From JBFLYH01 sp964630235 (GTDB lineage Bacteria > Oederibacteriota > JAAXVQ01 > JAUVAV01): 64,000 nucleotides of DNA. The notes beneath the pieces were generated by a model. That model was not told where the DNA came from. It saw only the letters and a list, made by a program, of their open reading frames with translations, and ran no database searches. Below, piece by piece: positions 39,274 to 47,014 of the stretch (positions within the stretch are counted from its first letter, which is position 1; every line of letters starts with the position of its first letter). The translations under genes were made by a program, and so were the position numbers. The stretch spans positions 310,001 to 374,000 of the forward strand of contig CAZVUO010000003.1 of assembly GCA_964630235.1 (NCBI GenBank). The letters run 5' to 3'.

Positions 39274-42200
39274 CTATTTCAACACCGCCACTTTTAGCTT
39301 CGTGAGCTCGCGGCTGTTCACCATGACACGCGCGACGTAAACCCCAGGCGCCGTGCCCGAGCAATCCCAGACCAGCATGACCGTCCCGGCTGTCACGGAC
39401 TCCTGCAGGGAGGCAATGCGCTCGCCGGACAAATTGTACAACGCGATCGTCAGGTTCCCGGCTTCAGGCGCCTGGACCGCAAAGGTCATCTGGCCCTTGG
39501 CAGGATTGGGGAACGCCAGGACCTTCGCGCCCTTCCAATCGATCTGGATCGGCGTGGAGGTGGAGGTGACTGCCGGCGCTGTGGGCGTCGGCGTGGCTGT
39601 CGGCGTGACGATCGGGGTCACGGTCGGCGTCGGGGTCGGCCCGGTGTTCAGGACGTTGTACGAGAACTCCGAGGTGTTTTGGTTGGTATCCGAGGTGGTC
39701 GCACAAATCCATTCCCCGCCGACCGATGAGGCGACGATGCTCCAAGGTGCAGGCGCACCGCTTCCGGTAACCACGGCCCGTCCCAGATATCTCAGACTGC
39801 CGCCCGAAGTATAGGTATTGCTGGACGCTTCCGCCTGAAACACCTCGACCACATCGGTAAAGAATTGCGTCTGTCCGGTGATCGTTTGACCAAAGGCCGT
39901 CGCGATCACGGGCGCAGCGATGCCATAATTGCTGCTGTTGGTGAGTGAGATCGCCTTTGTGCTTTGGCCGGAGATCAGATTTTGATAGAACCCGTTCCGG
40001 ACCACGCCGGCCCCGTCGGCCCAGACTCCCAGGCTGCCGCCGGTGATCTGATTGCCCTGCCCGTTTTCACCCAGCAAGTTATCGTGGCTGCTGCCGGAAA
40101 ATTTAACTGCTGTGGCGGACAAGGCTCCAATGGGCTGGCCATTGGCGAACTGGCCGAACGTATTGCCCACGATCGTGTTGCCCGAGGAAGTGCCTATGAC
40201 GTCCAATTGGACCTTCCGTCCGCAGATCAGGTTGCGGTCCGCAGGCGAGCTCCCGCCGATCAGGTTCCCCAGCGAATCCTGGAGCTGGATGGCGGCGCTC
40301 TCCGAGTAATTGGCCAGCAAGGAATTGCCCGCGGCGTTCAGATTGATGGTATTGGCGCTTACGGTGTTATTGTGGCTGCCGATCAGCCGGATAGTGGAGG
40401 GCGCGCTCGACGCGATGATATTCCCTCCGCCTGACCCGCCGAATAAATTGCGATCAGCCGCGCTGGCATAGATCCCGGCTTGGGTATTGGGAAACGACAC
40501 GTCCGCGGAGTTTAAACCCACAACGTTGTTTTGAACCGTATTGTCGTCCGCGTCCAATAAATAGAAGCCGAGATCGTTCGCACCAATGATATTGCCCCAG
40601 CCTGCCTGCGGCAAGCCCACAGCATTATGGTGGGCGCCGGCCCCCGAGCCCAGCCTGATACCACTGGCTCCATTGCCTCTGGCCTGGGTCTGATCGCTGC
40701 TCAAGCCGATGACGTTCCCGCAGACGGTATTGCCCGAGCTGGCATCGAGTATCACGCCTTCGTTCAGGTTGCCGGAAATGACATTGCCCTCGTTGGCGAG
40801 CCGGTTGCCGCCAACCAGGTTCCCCCAACCATCGCTGATGCTAACGCCATAATCGTTACCAAAGACCGCGTTCCCGGAACTGAGACCGATGAAATTATTT
40901 TGGATGCGGTTATAATTGGCATCGGACAAATAGATCCCTTCCGAACTATTGCCGGCAACGACGTTATAGCCATAGCTCCCGGTGGGCAAGCCGATGGCAT
41001 TGCCGTGGGAACCGTCCACCGTGATGCCTGGGCTGTTGGGTAAGGCCGCGCTTTGGTTTCTGGTTAACCCCACAATATTCCCGCACAACGTGTTTCCGTC
41101 GCTATGGGTCCTCAAATATATCCCGTCGTTGGCCTGGCCGGAGACGACATTACCGCAATCTGCATCTGGCCGTCCCAGCCGATTGCCCGTGGCGGTGCTC
41201 AATAGGATCCCGTATACTGAGTTGGGCAATGCCGTCGAATTGACCGACAGGCCGACGAGATTGCCGGAAATTTCGTTCGCGTCGGCGGTTTCCAGGACGA
41301 TACCGCACCCGCCGTTGCCTGAGACCACATTACCCCGGTTGGTCGTTTTTGGACCACCGATCAGGTTGCCCCGGCAAGTGATGGTGTTGGCCCCGACCAA
41401 TAGCGATTCCATATATATCCCGTCCCCGCCGTTGCCCCGGTCGAGGGTGCCGCTAGCGTCGGTCCCGATGTAGTTGCCGCTGATGGTGTTGCCGTTTCCA
41501 GCCAGCTCGACCGCCGTGTTGTTGTTCCCGGAAATGACGTTCGCTTCGTAGACGCCGGCCAAGGAACTCCCGCCGATCAAGAACCCATCGGCATTGTAGA
41601 GATGGATCCCCGTGCTGTTGGGCAGCGCCGTCCCCGAAGGGTTCAATCCGATCAAATTGTTCCGGATGATATTGGTCCGCGGTTGGGAGCCCGGGTTGGC
41701 CTCATAGGTGTAGATTCCTATCGTATTCCCCGCGATCACGTTGCCGAAGTTGTCCTGCGCCAGGCCGATCAGGTTATCGTGCGCTTGTGAGGCAAGACGG
41801 ATCCCGTAGGTGTTCGGGATCGCGGCGGTCATGGCGGTGTTCAACCCGATGATGTTCCCGCAGATGATATTGTTGTACGACGACTCCTGCATCAGGACCC
41901 CGAGGGTGTTCCCGGAAATGACGTTCCTTTGGCTGGCGTTCAAGAGCGATCCGCCCACCTGGCAGTTGCGGCTCTGATAAAGATTGATACCGTTGACGTT
42001 CGCGCAGACCGCGCCGCTGGAAAGCGAGCCCACGTAGCATCCCAGGACCCTGGCGCGGGTCGCGTTGTAGAGCAGGGCTCCGTTGCTGGTATTGTTGCCG
42101 AACACGCAACTCTGGATCGTATTATCCGAGGCGGAAAGCACGCGCACCCCGGTGGCATTCGCGTGGGCCGCGTCCGCGAAATCCAGGCCAAAGCGGCAGA

Positions 42201-42594
42201 GGCTGACAATGTTCCCGTTCGTCTGGATATCCACGGCCATGGAGGAATTGATAAAAGCGCAGCCCGTGAGGGTCGAGCCGGCGCTCGCCGAAGTGAAAAA
42301 CAGAATGGACGACGAACCCGTGCCCAGGGCCCCGATCACCTGGTTGTTATCGCCGTTGATCACCGCCGGCGCGGTGACGTCGATCCTGGACAGGACGGTA
42401 ATACTGTTGCCGACCGAGAAGCCAATGGTCTGGACGCCCGTGGTGGTGTTCGAAATACCCACGGCCCAGCGCAGTGAGCCAGCACCCGAATCCGCGTTGG
42501 TGGTGACATAAATGTCCGCCGGTATCACTGCTGACAGTGCTGAGGTGGAAAGACTGCAAGCCAATACGAAAAACCAAACCCATCTCCTGCTCAT
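39274..42594 (-). CDS. large secreted beta-helix protein, paralogue of the gene at 35785
   Basis: A 1106-residue protein of the same plan: signal peptide (residues 1-22), beta-helix of about 950 residues with GNVISGN, NNFIGLSSGNA and NTxCGNxIGL repeats, a Thr/Pro linker (TPTVTPIVTPT) and the FlgD-like sorting domain from KVLAFPNPAKGQ. The first 95 residues, the central NNFIGLSSGNA region and the last 120 residues are almost the same as in the downstream copy, while residues 95-160 differ in most positions. This pattern fits tandem duplication followed by divergence of the exposed face and some gene conversion. RBS context and leader (GTGTTGCGCCCCCTCCGG on the plus strand) are also shared. Confidence 0.85.
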   Translation of the reverse strand: MSRRWVWFFVLACSLSTSALSAVIPADIYVTTNADSGAGSLRWAVGISNTTTGVQTIGFSVGNSITVLSRIDVTAPAVINGDNNQVIGALGTGSSSILFFTSASAGSTLTGCAFINSSMAVDIQTNGNIVSLCRFGLDFADAAHANATGVRVLSASDNTIQSCVFGNNTSNGALLYNATRARVLGCYVGSLSSGAVCANVNGINLYQSRNCQVGGSLLNASQRNVISGNTLGVLMQESSYNNIICGNIIGLNTAMTAAIPNTYGIRLASQAHDNLIGLAQDNFGNVIAGNTIGIYTYEANPGSQPRTNIIRNNLIGLNPSGTALPNSTGIHLYNADGFLIGGSSLAGVYEANVISGNNNTAVELAGNGNTISGNYIGTDASGTLDRGNGGDGIYMESLLVGANTITCRGNLIGGPKTTNRGNVVSGNGGCGIVLETADANEISGNLVGLSVNSTALPNSVYGILLSTATGNRLGRPDADCGNVVSGQANDGIYLRTHSDGNTLCGNIVGLTRNQSAALPNSPGITVDGSHGNAIGLPTGSYGYNVVAGNSSEGIYLSDANYNRIQNNFIGLSSGNAVFGNDYGVSISDGWGNLVGGNRLANEGNVISGNLNEGVILDASSGNTVCGNVIGLSSDQTQARGNGASGIRLGSGAGAHHNAVGLPQAGWGNIIGANDLGFYLLDADDNTVQNNVVGLNSADVSFPNTQAGIYASAADRNLFGGSGGGNIIASSAPSTIRLIGSHNNTVSANTINLNAAGNSLLANYSESAAIQLQDSLGNLIGGSSPADRNLICGRKVQLDVIGTSSGNTIVGNTFGQFANGQPIGALSATAVKFSGSSHDNLLGENGQGNQITGGSLGVWADGAGVVRNGFYQNLISGQSTKAISLTNSSNYGIAAPVIATAFGQTITGQTQFFTDVVEVFQAEASSNTYTSGGSLRYLGRAVVTGSGAPAPWSIVASSVGGEWICATTSDTNQNTSEFSYNVLNTGPTPTPTVTPIVTPTATPTPTAPAVTSTSTPIQIDWKGAKVLAFPNPAKGQMTFAVQAPEAGNLTIALYNLSGERIASLQESVTAGTVMLVWDCSGTAPGVYVARVMVNSRELTKLKVAVLK

Positions 42595-42833
42595 TGTGTT
42601 GCGCCCCCTCCGGTTGTTGGTAAAAATAAATCCGTTTATTCTCTCTTAAAACAACCCGCTTGTAAAGGAGGTTGACCGGCAACCCAAGCGGCCGGCGCCC
42701 GATATCCATTTATTTTTCCCGCATAATTCCCGGTCCAGTTACATCAAGCGTCAAAGGACAGTGAGTATAAAGTGGAAAGTAGACCGCATTCGAGGTTTTA
42801 TCTACTCTCTAATTTCTACTCTCGGATGCTCTG

Positions 42834-42883
42834 CCAGAAAATGAAATACCCCATCCGGTTGGATGGGGTATTTCATTTTCTGG
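42834..42883. terminator. hairpin with 23-bp perfect stem
   Basis: CCAGAAAATGAAATACCCCA (plus TCC) pairs with its complement across a GGTT loop. Its right arm runs into the duplicated tRNA-Asp 3' end. A hairpin of the same outer sequence but different core lies at 43144-43192. The 596-bp gap 42595-43190 holds this hairpin, the duplicated tRNA end and GC-rich low-complexity sequence; no gene was seen. Confidence 0.85.
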
Positions 42884-42900
42884 CGGGGTCGACGGGGCTC
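42871..42900. repeat. 30-bp direct repeat containing a tRNA-Asp 3' fragment, distal copy
   Basis: These 30 bp are the same as 43181-43210: TTTCATTTTC, then the last 20 nt of tRNA-Asp including CCA (in complement). The two copies start 310 bp apart. The arrangement looks like attL/attR or a duplicated integration site. Confidence 0.85.
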
Positions 42901-43143
42901 CGGCCTTTGGCCTAGAACCCGTCGCCCTTCGGGCTCCCCATAGGGGCTCCGCCCCTCTGGCGTCTCCGCGCCTGTGGCGCTTCGACTGTCACCCCGAATG
43001 CCTGGGGGCGCTTCTCCCCCAGACCCACCGATCGGAATAATATTATCTTCGCCTTCGGCTCTTTGGTACTAACGCGCTAAACGGCTACCGCCATCGCAAA
43101 CGCGCGTCGCCCTTGGGTTCTCGCCCCTTCCATCACTCTCGGT

Positions 43144-43192
43144 CAGAAAATGAAAAGGCCAGCCCATTCTGGGCTGGCCTTTTCATTTTCTG
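43144..43192 (-). terminator. tRNA-Asp terminator hairpin
   Basis: A 23-bp perfect stem with a 3-nt loop (core GGCCAGCCCA/TGGGCTGGCC, followed by TTTTCATTTT), directly after the 3' end of tRNA-Asp on the minus strand. Confidence 0.85.
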
Positions 43193-43268
43193 GCGGGGTC
43201 GACGGGGCTCGAACCCGCGGCCTCCTGCGTGACAGGCAGGCGCTCTAGACCAGCTGAGCTACGACCCC
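43191..43268 (-). tRNA. tRNA-Asp (anticodon GTC)
   Basis: On the minus strand the gene begins GGGGTCGTAGCTCAG and ends with CGACCCC-G-CCA, so the CCA is encoded. The acceptor, D, anticodon and T stems all pair; the anticodon loop reads CTGTCAC, giving GTC. The T loop is GGTTCGAGCC. The last 20 nt are duplicated at 42881-42900. Confidence 0.97.
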
Positions 43269-43282
43269 ATAAATCAGTAATT

Positions 43283-43342
43283 AGAGAGTAGAGATTAGAA
43301 AGTTGTACGACCCGTCTACTCTCTACTTTCAACTTTCTAATC
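43283..43342. repeat. interleaved inverted repeats
   Basis: Arms A (43283-43292, AGAGAGTAGA) and A' (43315-43324) are complementary, and so are B (43293-43305, GATTAGAAAGTTG) and B' (43330-43342). The order A-B-A'-B' allows only one of the two hairpins at a time. It lies between the two tRNA genes; related TCTACTCTCTAATTTCTAC sequence is at about 42801-42825. Confidence 0.7.
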
Positions 43343-43343
43343 T

Positions 43344-43375
43344 CACCAAATTTCGCCCACGGGCGAAATTTGGTG
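43344..43375. terminator. hairpin next to the tRNA-Val fragment
   Basis: A 15-bp perfect stem (CACCAAATTTCGCCC with its complement) with a 2-nt loop, running into the duplicated tRNA-Val end. It could terminate a transcript coming from the tRNA-Val gene. Confidence 0.6.
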
Positions 43376-43408
43376 GGCGGAACAGGGTTCGAACCTGTGA
43401 CCTCCTGC
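43371..43408 (-). pseudogene. tRNA-Val 3' fragment (38 nt)
   Basis: The same 38 nt as 43520-43557: CCA end, acceptor strand, whole T arm, variable loop and one strand of the anticodon stem of tRNA-Val. The 5' half is absent; the sequence that follows (43409-43519) is unrelated and carries no gene I can see. Confidence 0.9.
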
Positions 43409-43519
43409 ATCCGCTCATGAGCGCCGCTTCCTAGATGCTCATGTATCTTGCTCCCTGCGGGAGCAACATTCAATCATCGGAGCACTGACAACCCACGCCC
43501 CGATGCCCAAGCACAATGC

Positions 43520-43596
43520 TGGTGGGCGGAACAGGGTTCGAACCTGTGACCTCCTGCGTGTAAGGCAGGCGCTCTAACCAGCTGAGCTATCCGCCC
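43520..43596 (-). tRNA. tRNA-Val (anticodon TAC)
   Basis: On the minus strand the gene begins GGGCGGATAGCTCAG and ends TTCCGCCC-A-CCA, with CCA encoded. The anticodon loop CTTACAC gives TAC. All four stems pair. A copy of its 3' half lies at 43371-43408. Confidence 0.97.
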
Positions 43597-43652
43597 GGCC
43601 TGTTCCTGAACCCGATGCAAGAATGACGATATTACCCGATTACCCAGGCAAG

Positions 43653-44111
43653 TCAAGCCCTTTTTCTCACCAGCAGCATGGCCTCTTCCTTGCAGTTGGG
43701 GAAATGCGGGCACTTGATGCAGTCGCTCCAGATCTTGTGCGGGAGCGATTCGCGTTTGATCTTTTTAAAGCCCAATTTGCGGAAAAAACCCGGCACATAC
43801 GTGAGGGCGAAAAATTTCTTGATCCGCAAAGCCTGGCCTTCGTTCAGGCAAGCCTCGACCACTGCCCTGCCCAGCCCCTTCCCCTGATACGCCGGCTTGA
43901 CGGCCACGGACTTGATCTCGGCCAGGTCCTCCCAGCTCACGTGCAGGCCGGCCACGCCCACCACGGCGTTGCGCTCCACGGCCACGAAGTAATCCCGGAT
44001 GTTCTCGTAGATCTCGGCCAGGGAACGCGGCAGCATCTCTCCCTGCTTGGCCCGGCTGTTGATCAGCCGGTGGATCGCGGGCACGTCCTGCAAGGTGGCT
44101 TTGCGGATCAT
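43653..44111 (-). CDS. GNAT N-acetyltransferase, short ArgA-like
   Basis: A 152-residue single-domain acetyltransferase. The acetyl-CoA-binding motif A is AVKPAYQGKGLGRAVVEACL (residues about 72-91, with Q-x-K-G-L-G). It opens MIRKATLQDVPAIHRLI, and FALTYVPGFFRKLGFKKI with a C-terminal CIKCPHFPNCKE resembles the short N-acetylglutamate synthase-like proteins of anaerobes, which would make the first intermediate of arginine synthesis. Other GNAT substrates are possible. The start overlaps the korC stop in ATGA, so it is the last gene of the kor operon, an odd but efficient link between 2-oxoglutarate and glutamate metabolism. Confidence 0.85.
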   Translation of the reverse strand: MIRKATLQDVPAIHRLINSRAKQGEMLPRSLAEIYENIRDYFVAVERNAVVGVAGLHVSWEDLAEIKSVAVKPAYQGKGLGRAVVEACLNEGQALRIKKFFALTYVPGFFRKLGFKKIKRESLPHKIWSDCIKCPHFPNCKEEAMLLVRKRA

Positions 44112-44656
44112 GGCTGGTGGCTCCTGATCTCTTCCGCGCCCAAGCTCAGGGCCCTGAGGTTTCGTTCCAGCACCTCGGCTCTCTTGGCGAACCGGGCCTT
44201 GAGCTCGGCCTGTACGGATTCCAGCCGCACGCCGCGGTTCAGGCCCAGATAGGCGCCCAGCATGACCAGGTTCAGGGGCGGCTGTTCGAAATGGACCTGT
44301 TCGGCCAACTTGGAGGCCGCGAGCGCGAAGGCCCGGGCGGTCTCACCGGCCGCGGCTTGGGGCGCGAGGTCGGCGTTGGCCAGGATGATCCCGCCGGCGA
44401 GCAAACTGTCCGCGTACTGGTTGCGCGCCCGCTGGTCCAGGCACAGGAAAATATCGGGATGCTTGAACAAGGAAGCGTAGATCGGCTGGTCAGCCAGGAC
44501 CACCGAACTGAAGGACGGCCCGCCCCGCCGCTCCGCTCCGTACGACGGCACATAGGTCGCTTCCAGACCCTGCCGGATCGCGGCCCGCGCGAGCAGCTGG
44601 CCGCAGAACTGGATCCCCTGCCCGCCGGACCCCGCGATAATGATCTGCTCGCGCAT
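44108..44656 (-). CDS. korC: 2-oxoacid:ferredoxin oxidoreductase, gamma subunit
   Basis: A 182-residue subunit with the nucleotide-type loop IIAGSGGQGIQFCGQLLARA near the N-terminus and TYVPSYGAERRGGPSFSSVV, both typical of the gamma subunit, which closes the CoA-binding site. It starts at 44656, 2 nt after the korB stop, with GGAG upstream. It completes a korDABC-type complex that oxidatively decarboxylates a 2-oxoacid, probably 2-oxoglutarate, to its CoA ester and reduced ferredoxin, or works in reverse. Confidence 0.92.
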   Translation of the reverse strand: MREQIIIAGSGGQGIQFCGQLLARAAIRQGLEATYVPSYGAERRGGPSFSSVVLADQPIYASLFKHPDIFLCLDQRARNQYADSLLAGGIILANADLAPQAAAGETARAFALAASKLAEQVHFEQPPLNLVMLGAYLGLNRGVRLESVQAELKARFAKRAEVLERNLRALSLGAEEIRSHQP

Positions 44657-44658
44657 GG

Positions 44659-45414
44659 TCAGGCTCCCTTGGGAGCGAGCTCGTCTTTGAACACGCCCAG
44701 GGGAAAGGCCGGGATGATCTCTTTTTCCGCTAGTTCCACGGCCTGGAGCGTGGTCAGCCCCCAGTTCGTCGGGCACAAGGAAACCAGTTCCACCAGCGAG
44801 AATCCCAGGCCGGCTTCCTGCACGGCCAGGGCTTTTTGGATCAGGGATTTGGCCTTGCGCACCAGTCCGGGCTTGTGCAAAGCCCCGCGCGCCGAGAATT
44901 TAACGCCGGGCAGTTGCGCCAGGAATTCGGCCATTTTGATCGGGAAGCCGGCGGTCGCGGTGTCGCGGCCAGCGGGCGTGGTTGTGGTGACCTGGCCGGA
45001 GAGCGTGGTGGGCGCCATCTGGCCGCCGGTCATGCCGTAGTTGGTGTTGTTGATGAAGATCACCGTGATCCGGTCGCCCCGGTTGGCCGCGTGCACGATC
45101 TCGGCCATGCCGATAGAGGCCAGGTCGCCGTCGCCCTGGTAGCTGATCACCAGCCGGTCCGGCAGTACCCGCTTGATGGCCGCGGCCACGGCCGGCGTGC
45201 GGCCGTGGGCGGCCTCGGTAGTGTCGAAGTTCCAGTAGTCGTACCCGTAGACCGCGCAGCCCACCGGCGCCACGGCCACCGTGCGCTCGCGCGCGCGCAG
45301 CTCGTCAATGGCTTCGGCCAGCAGGCGGTGCGCGACGCCGTGCCCGCAGCCCGAACAATACACCGTGGGAGCATCCTTGAGCCCCTCCGGACGGGTGAAC
45401 AGGGTCCGGCTCAT
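44659..45414 (-). CDS. korB: 2-oxoacid:ferredoxin oxidoreductase, beta (TPP-binding) subunit
   Basis: A 251-residue subunit carrying thiamine diphosphate and a 4Fe-4S cluster. The motif YCSGCGHGVAH holds two cluster Cys; GDGDLASIGMAEIVHAANR and INNTNYGMTGGQMAPTT form the TPP- and Mg-binding region with G-D-G-x-N-like pattern. Another Cys lies in AVAPVGCAVYG. The start at 45414 overlaps the korA stop (ATGA), and GGAG precedes it. Chain composition (separate alpha, beta, gamma, delta) favours the 2-oxoglutarate enzyme, but pyruvate or ketoisovalerate specificity cannot be excluded. Confidence 0.93.
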   Translation of the reverse strand: MSRTLFTRPEGLKDAPTVYCSGCGHGVAHRLLAEAIDELRARERTVAVAPVGCAVYGYDYWNFDTTEAAHGRTPAVAAAIKRVLPDRLVISYQGDGDLASIGMAEIVHAANRGDRITVIFINNTNYGMTGGQMAPTTLSGQVTTTTPAGRDTATAGFPIKMAEFLAQLPGVKFSARGALHKPGLVRKAKSLIQKALAVQEAGLGFSLVELVSLCPTNWGLTTLQAVELAEKEIIPAFPLGVFKDELAPKGA

Positions 45415-46505
45415 CGCAGCATCTCCAGCGCCTTGTCCACGATCTCCTCGGGCACCGGCACCCCGCCGCCGGGCCGCGGCAGCAGGGCGATGGTCACCTG
45501 GTTCAGGGCCTTTTCCCGGGCCACGGCCAGCTGGACGTCCTCGATCATCTGCCCCAGGCTCATCTCCACCACCAGGAACTTGCTCACGGTCCGGGCGATC
45601 TTCGCCAGTTCCGCGCTGGGATAGGGCCACAGTGTGATGGGCCTGAAGAGGCCGGCCTTGATCCCTTGCGCCCGCAGTATCTCGCGCGCCTGCTTGGCCA
45701 CCCGCGCGCTGGTGCCGAAACCCACCAGCACCAGGTCCGCTCCGTCGCAGCCAATGCTCTCGGCCTGTGGTTCATCCTGCTCGATCCGGGTGTATTTTTC
45801 CGCCAGATGGAAGTTGTGCGCTTCCAGGGCTCCCGGCTGCATGAGGAGGGACCGGATCAGACGCGGCGGCCGGCCTTTGGCCCCGGTCAGGGCCCAGTCC
45901 TTCTGCGGCAGGGACCGCCCCCGCAGCAAGCCGGTTCTGCTGCGCTCGGCCGGGTCAGGGAACACCACCTTCTCCATCATCTGTCCCAAGAGACCGTCGC
46001 CCAGGACCATGACCGGGTTGCGGTAATAGTCCGCCAGGTCGAAGGCGTCCATGGTGAGCTCGGCCAGCTCGGTGACCGTATGCGGCGCGAGCACGATCAG
46101 GCGGTAATCGCCGTGGCCGCCGCCGCGCGTGGCCTGAAAGTAGTCCGCCTGCGAGGGCGCGATATTGCCCAGACCCGGCCCGCCCCGCATGATATTGGCG
46201 ATCACGCCCGGCAGCTCGCAGGCCGCCATGTAGGAAATGCCTTCCTGCTTGAGCGAGATCCCGGGCGAGGAGGAGGAGGTCATGGCCCGGGCGCCGGCCA
46301 CGGCCGCGCCAAAGACCATGTTGATGGCCGCCACCTCGGACTCAGCCTGCAGGAAGGTGCCGCCCACCTCGGGCATGCGGCGGGACATGTAAGCCGGCAC
46401 CTCGTTCTGCGGGGTGATGGGGTAGCCGAAGTAGAACCGGCAGCCGGCGCGGAGAGCCGCCTCGGCCATGGCCTCGTTCCCTTTCATGAACACGGGTGCG
46501 CTCAT
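45411..46505 (-). CDS. korA: 2-oxoacid:ferredoxin oxidoreductase, alpha subunit
   Basis: A 364-residue subunit. FYFGYPITPQNEVPAYM at the N-terminus is the substrate-binding signature of KorA/VorA proteins, and SSSSPGISLKQEGISY lies in the pyrimidine-binding part. The transketolase C-terminal-like domain follows (VLVGFGTSARVAKQAREIL, then VVEMSLGQMIEDV). It overlaps the ferredoxin gene by 3 nt (ATGA). With korB and korC it forms the catalytic core. Confidence 0.94.
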   Translation of the reverse strand: MSAPVFMKGNEAMAEAALRAGCRFYFGYPITPQNEVPAYMSRRMPEVGGTFLQAESEVAAINMVFGAAVAGARAMTSSSSPGISLKQEGISYMAACELPGVIANIMRGGPGLGNIAPSQADYFQATRGGGHGDYRLIVLAPHTVTELAELTMDAFDLADYYRNPVMVLGDGLLGQMMEKVVFPDPAERSRTGLLRGRSLPQKDWALTGAKGRPPRLIRSLLMQPGALEAHNFHLAEKYTRIEQDEPQAESIGCDGADLVLVGFGTSARVAKQAREILRAQGIKAGLFRPITLWPYPSAELAKIARTVSKFLVVEMSLGQMIEDVQLAVAREKALNQVTIALLPRPGGGVPVPEEIVDKALEMLR

Positions 46506-46726
46506 TTCCCTTTTTCCTCGATGATCTCGATGGCCACGTCCGGGCAGACCAGCGCGCAGGCCAGACAGCCCGTGCAGGCGGAGTCGTCCTGGCAGGCGGC
46601 CACATGGAACCCCAGGTCGTTCCGTTCGTGGGTGATGACCATGATCTTCTTCGGGCAGACCGCCACGCACAGCTCGCAGCTCTTGCAGCGCTTGGGGTCC
46701 ACACGTACCGAAAATTTCGCCGACAT
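46502..46726 (-). CDS. korD: 2x[4Fe-4S] ferredoxin, delta subunit
   Basis: A 74-residue ferredoxin with two cluster motifs: CKSCELCVAVCP and CTGCLACALVCP, each C-x2-C-x2-C-x3-C-P. It begins MSAKFSVRVDPKRC. As the first gene of the operon it should pass electrons from the TPP subunit to soluble ferredoxin. GGAG lies upstream of the ATG at 46726. Confidence 0.93.
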   Translation of the reverse strand: MSAKFSVRVDPKRCKSCELCVAVCPKKIMVITHERNDLGFHVAACQDDSACTGCLACALVCPDVAIEIIEEKGK

Positions 46727-46842
46727 TCACTGACTCCTGAAAAAAGTAACCTACTCTACCACACGCCAGAAGCGGGGGTCAAGGGTGGCGCCGGGAAGAT
46801 CCCCCGCCTATCCCCCGAGACTGTGTCACAAGGTCTTTTTTG

Positions 46843-46952
46843 CCGTCATTCCGGCGAAAGCCGGAATCCAGGGGCGTTGATTTGAATGCTCTTTCCGGAC
46901 CCCGGCTTCCGCCCTGGCCCAAGTCCGCCAGGACCGGGCCGGGGTGACGAAC
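46843..46952. repeat. dispersed repeat family C, copy 1
   Basis: Begins CCGTCATTCCGGCGAAAGCC and ends GGGCCGGGGTGACGAAC, in outward-facing hairpin form. The same frame recurs at 56174-56266 and 59240-59354; the preceding GAGACTGTGTC is shared with the copy at 56174. It lies in the 288-bp gap between recN and korD, which has no gene. Confidence 0.8.
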
Positions 46953-47014
46953 AAGGATAAAAAAAACAATACGACATGACCTCCCTTCAGGGGGAGGGGA
47001 TATTTATAAGAACC

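Noticed and set aside
42901..43180. Gene or small RNA between the tRNA-Asp direct repeats
   Set aside because: Only GC-rich, repetitive sequence without start context, stable conserved fold or similarity that I can recognise.
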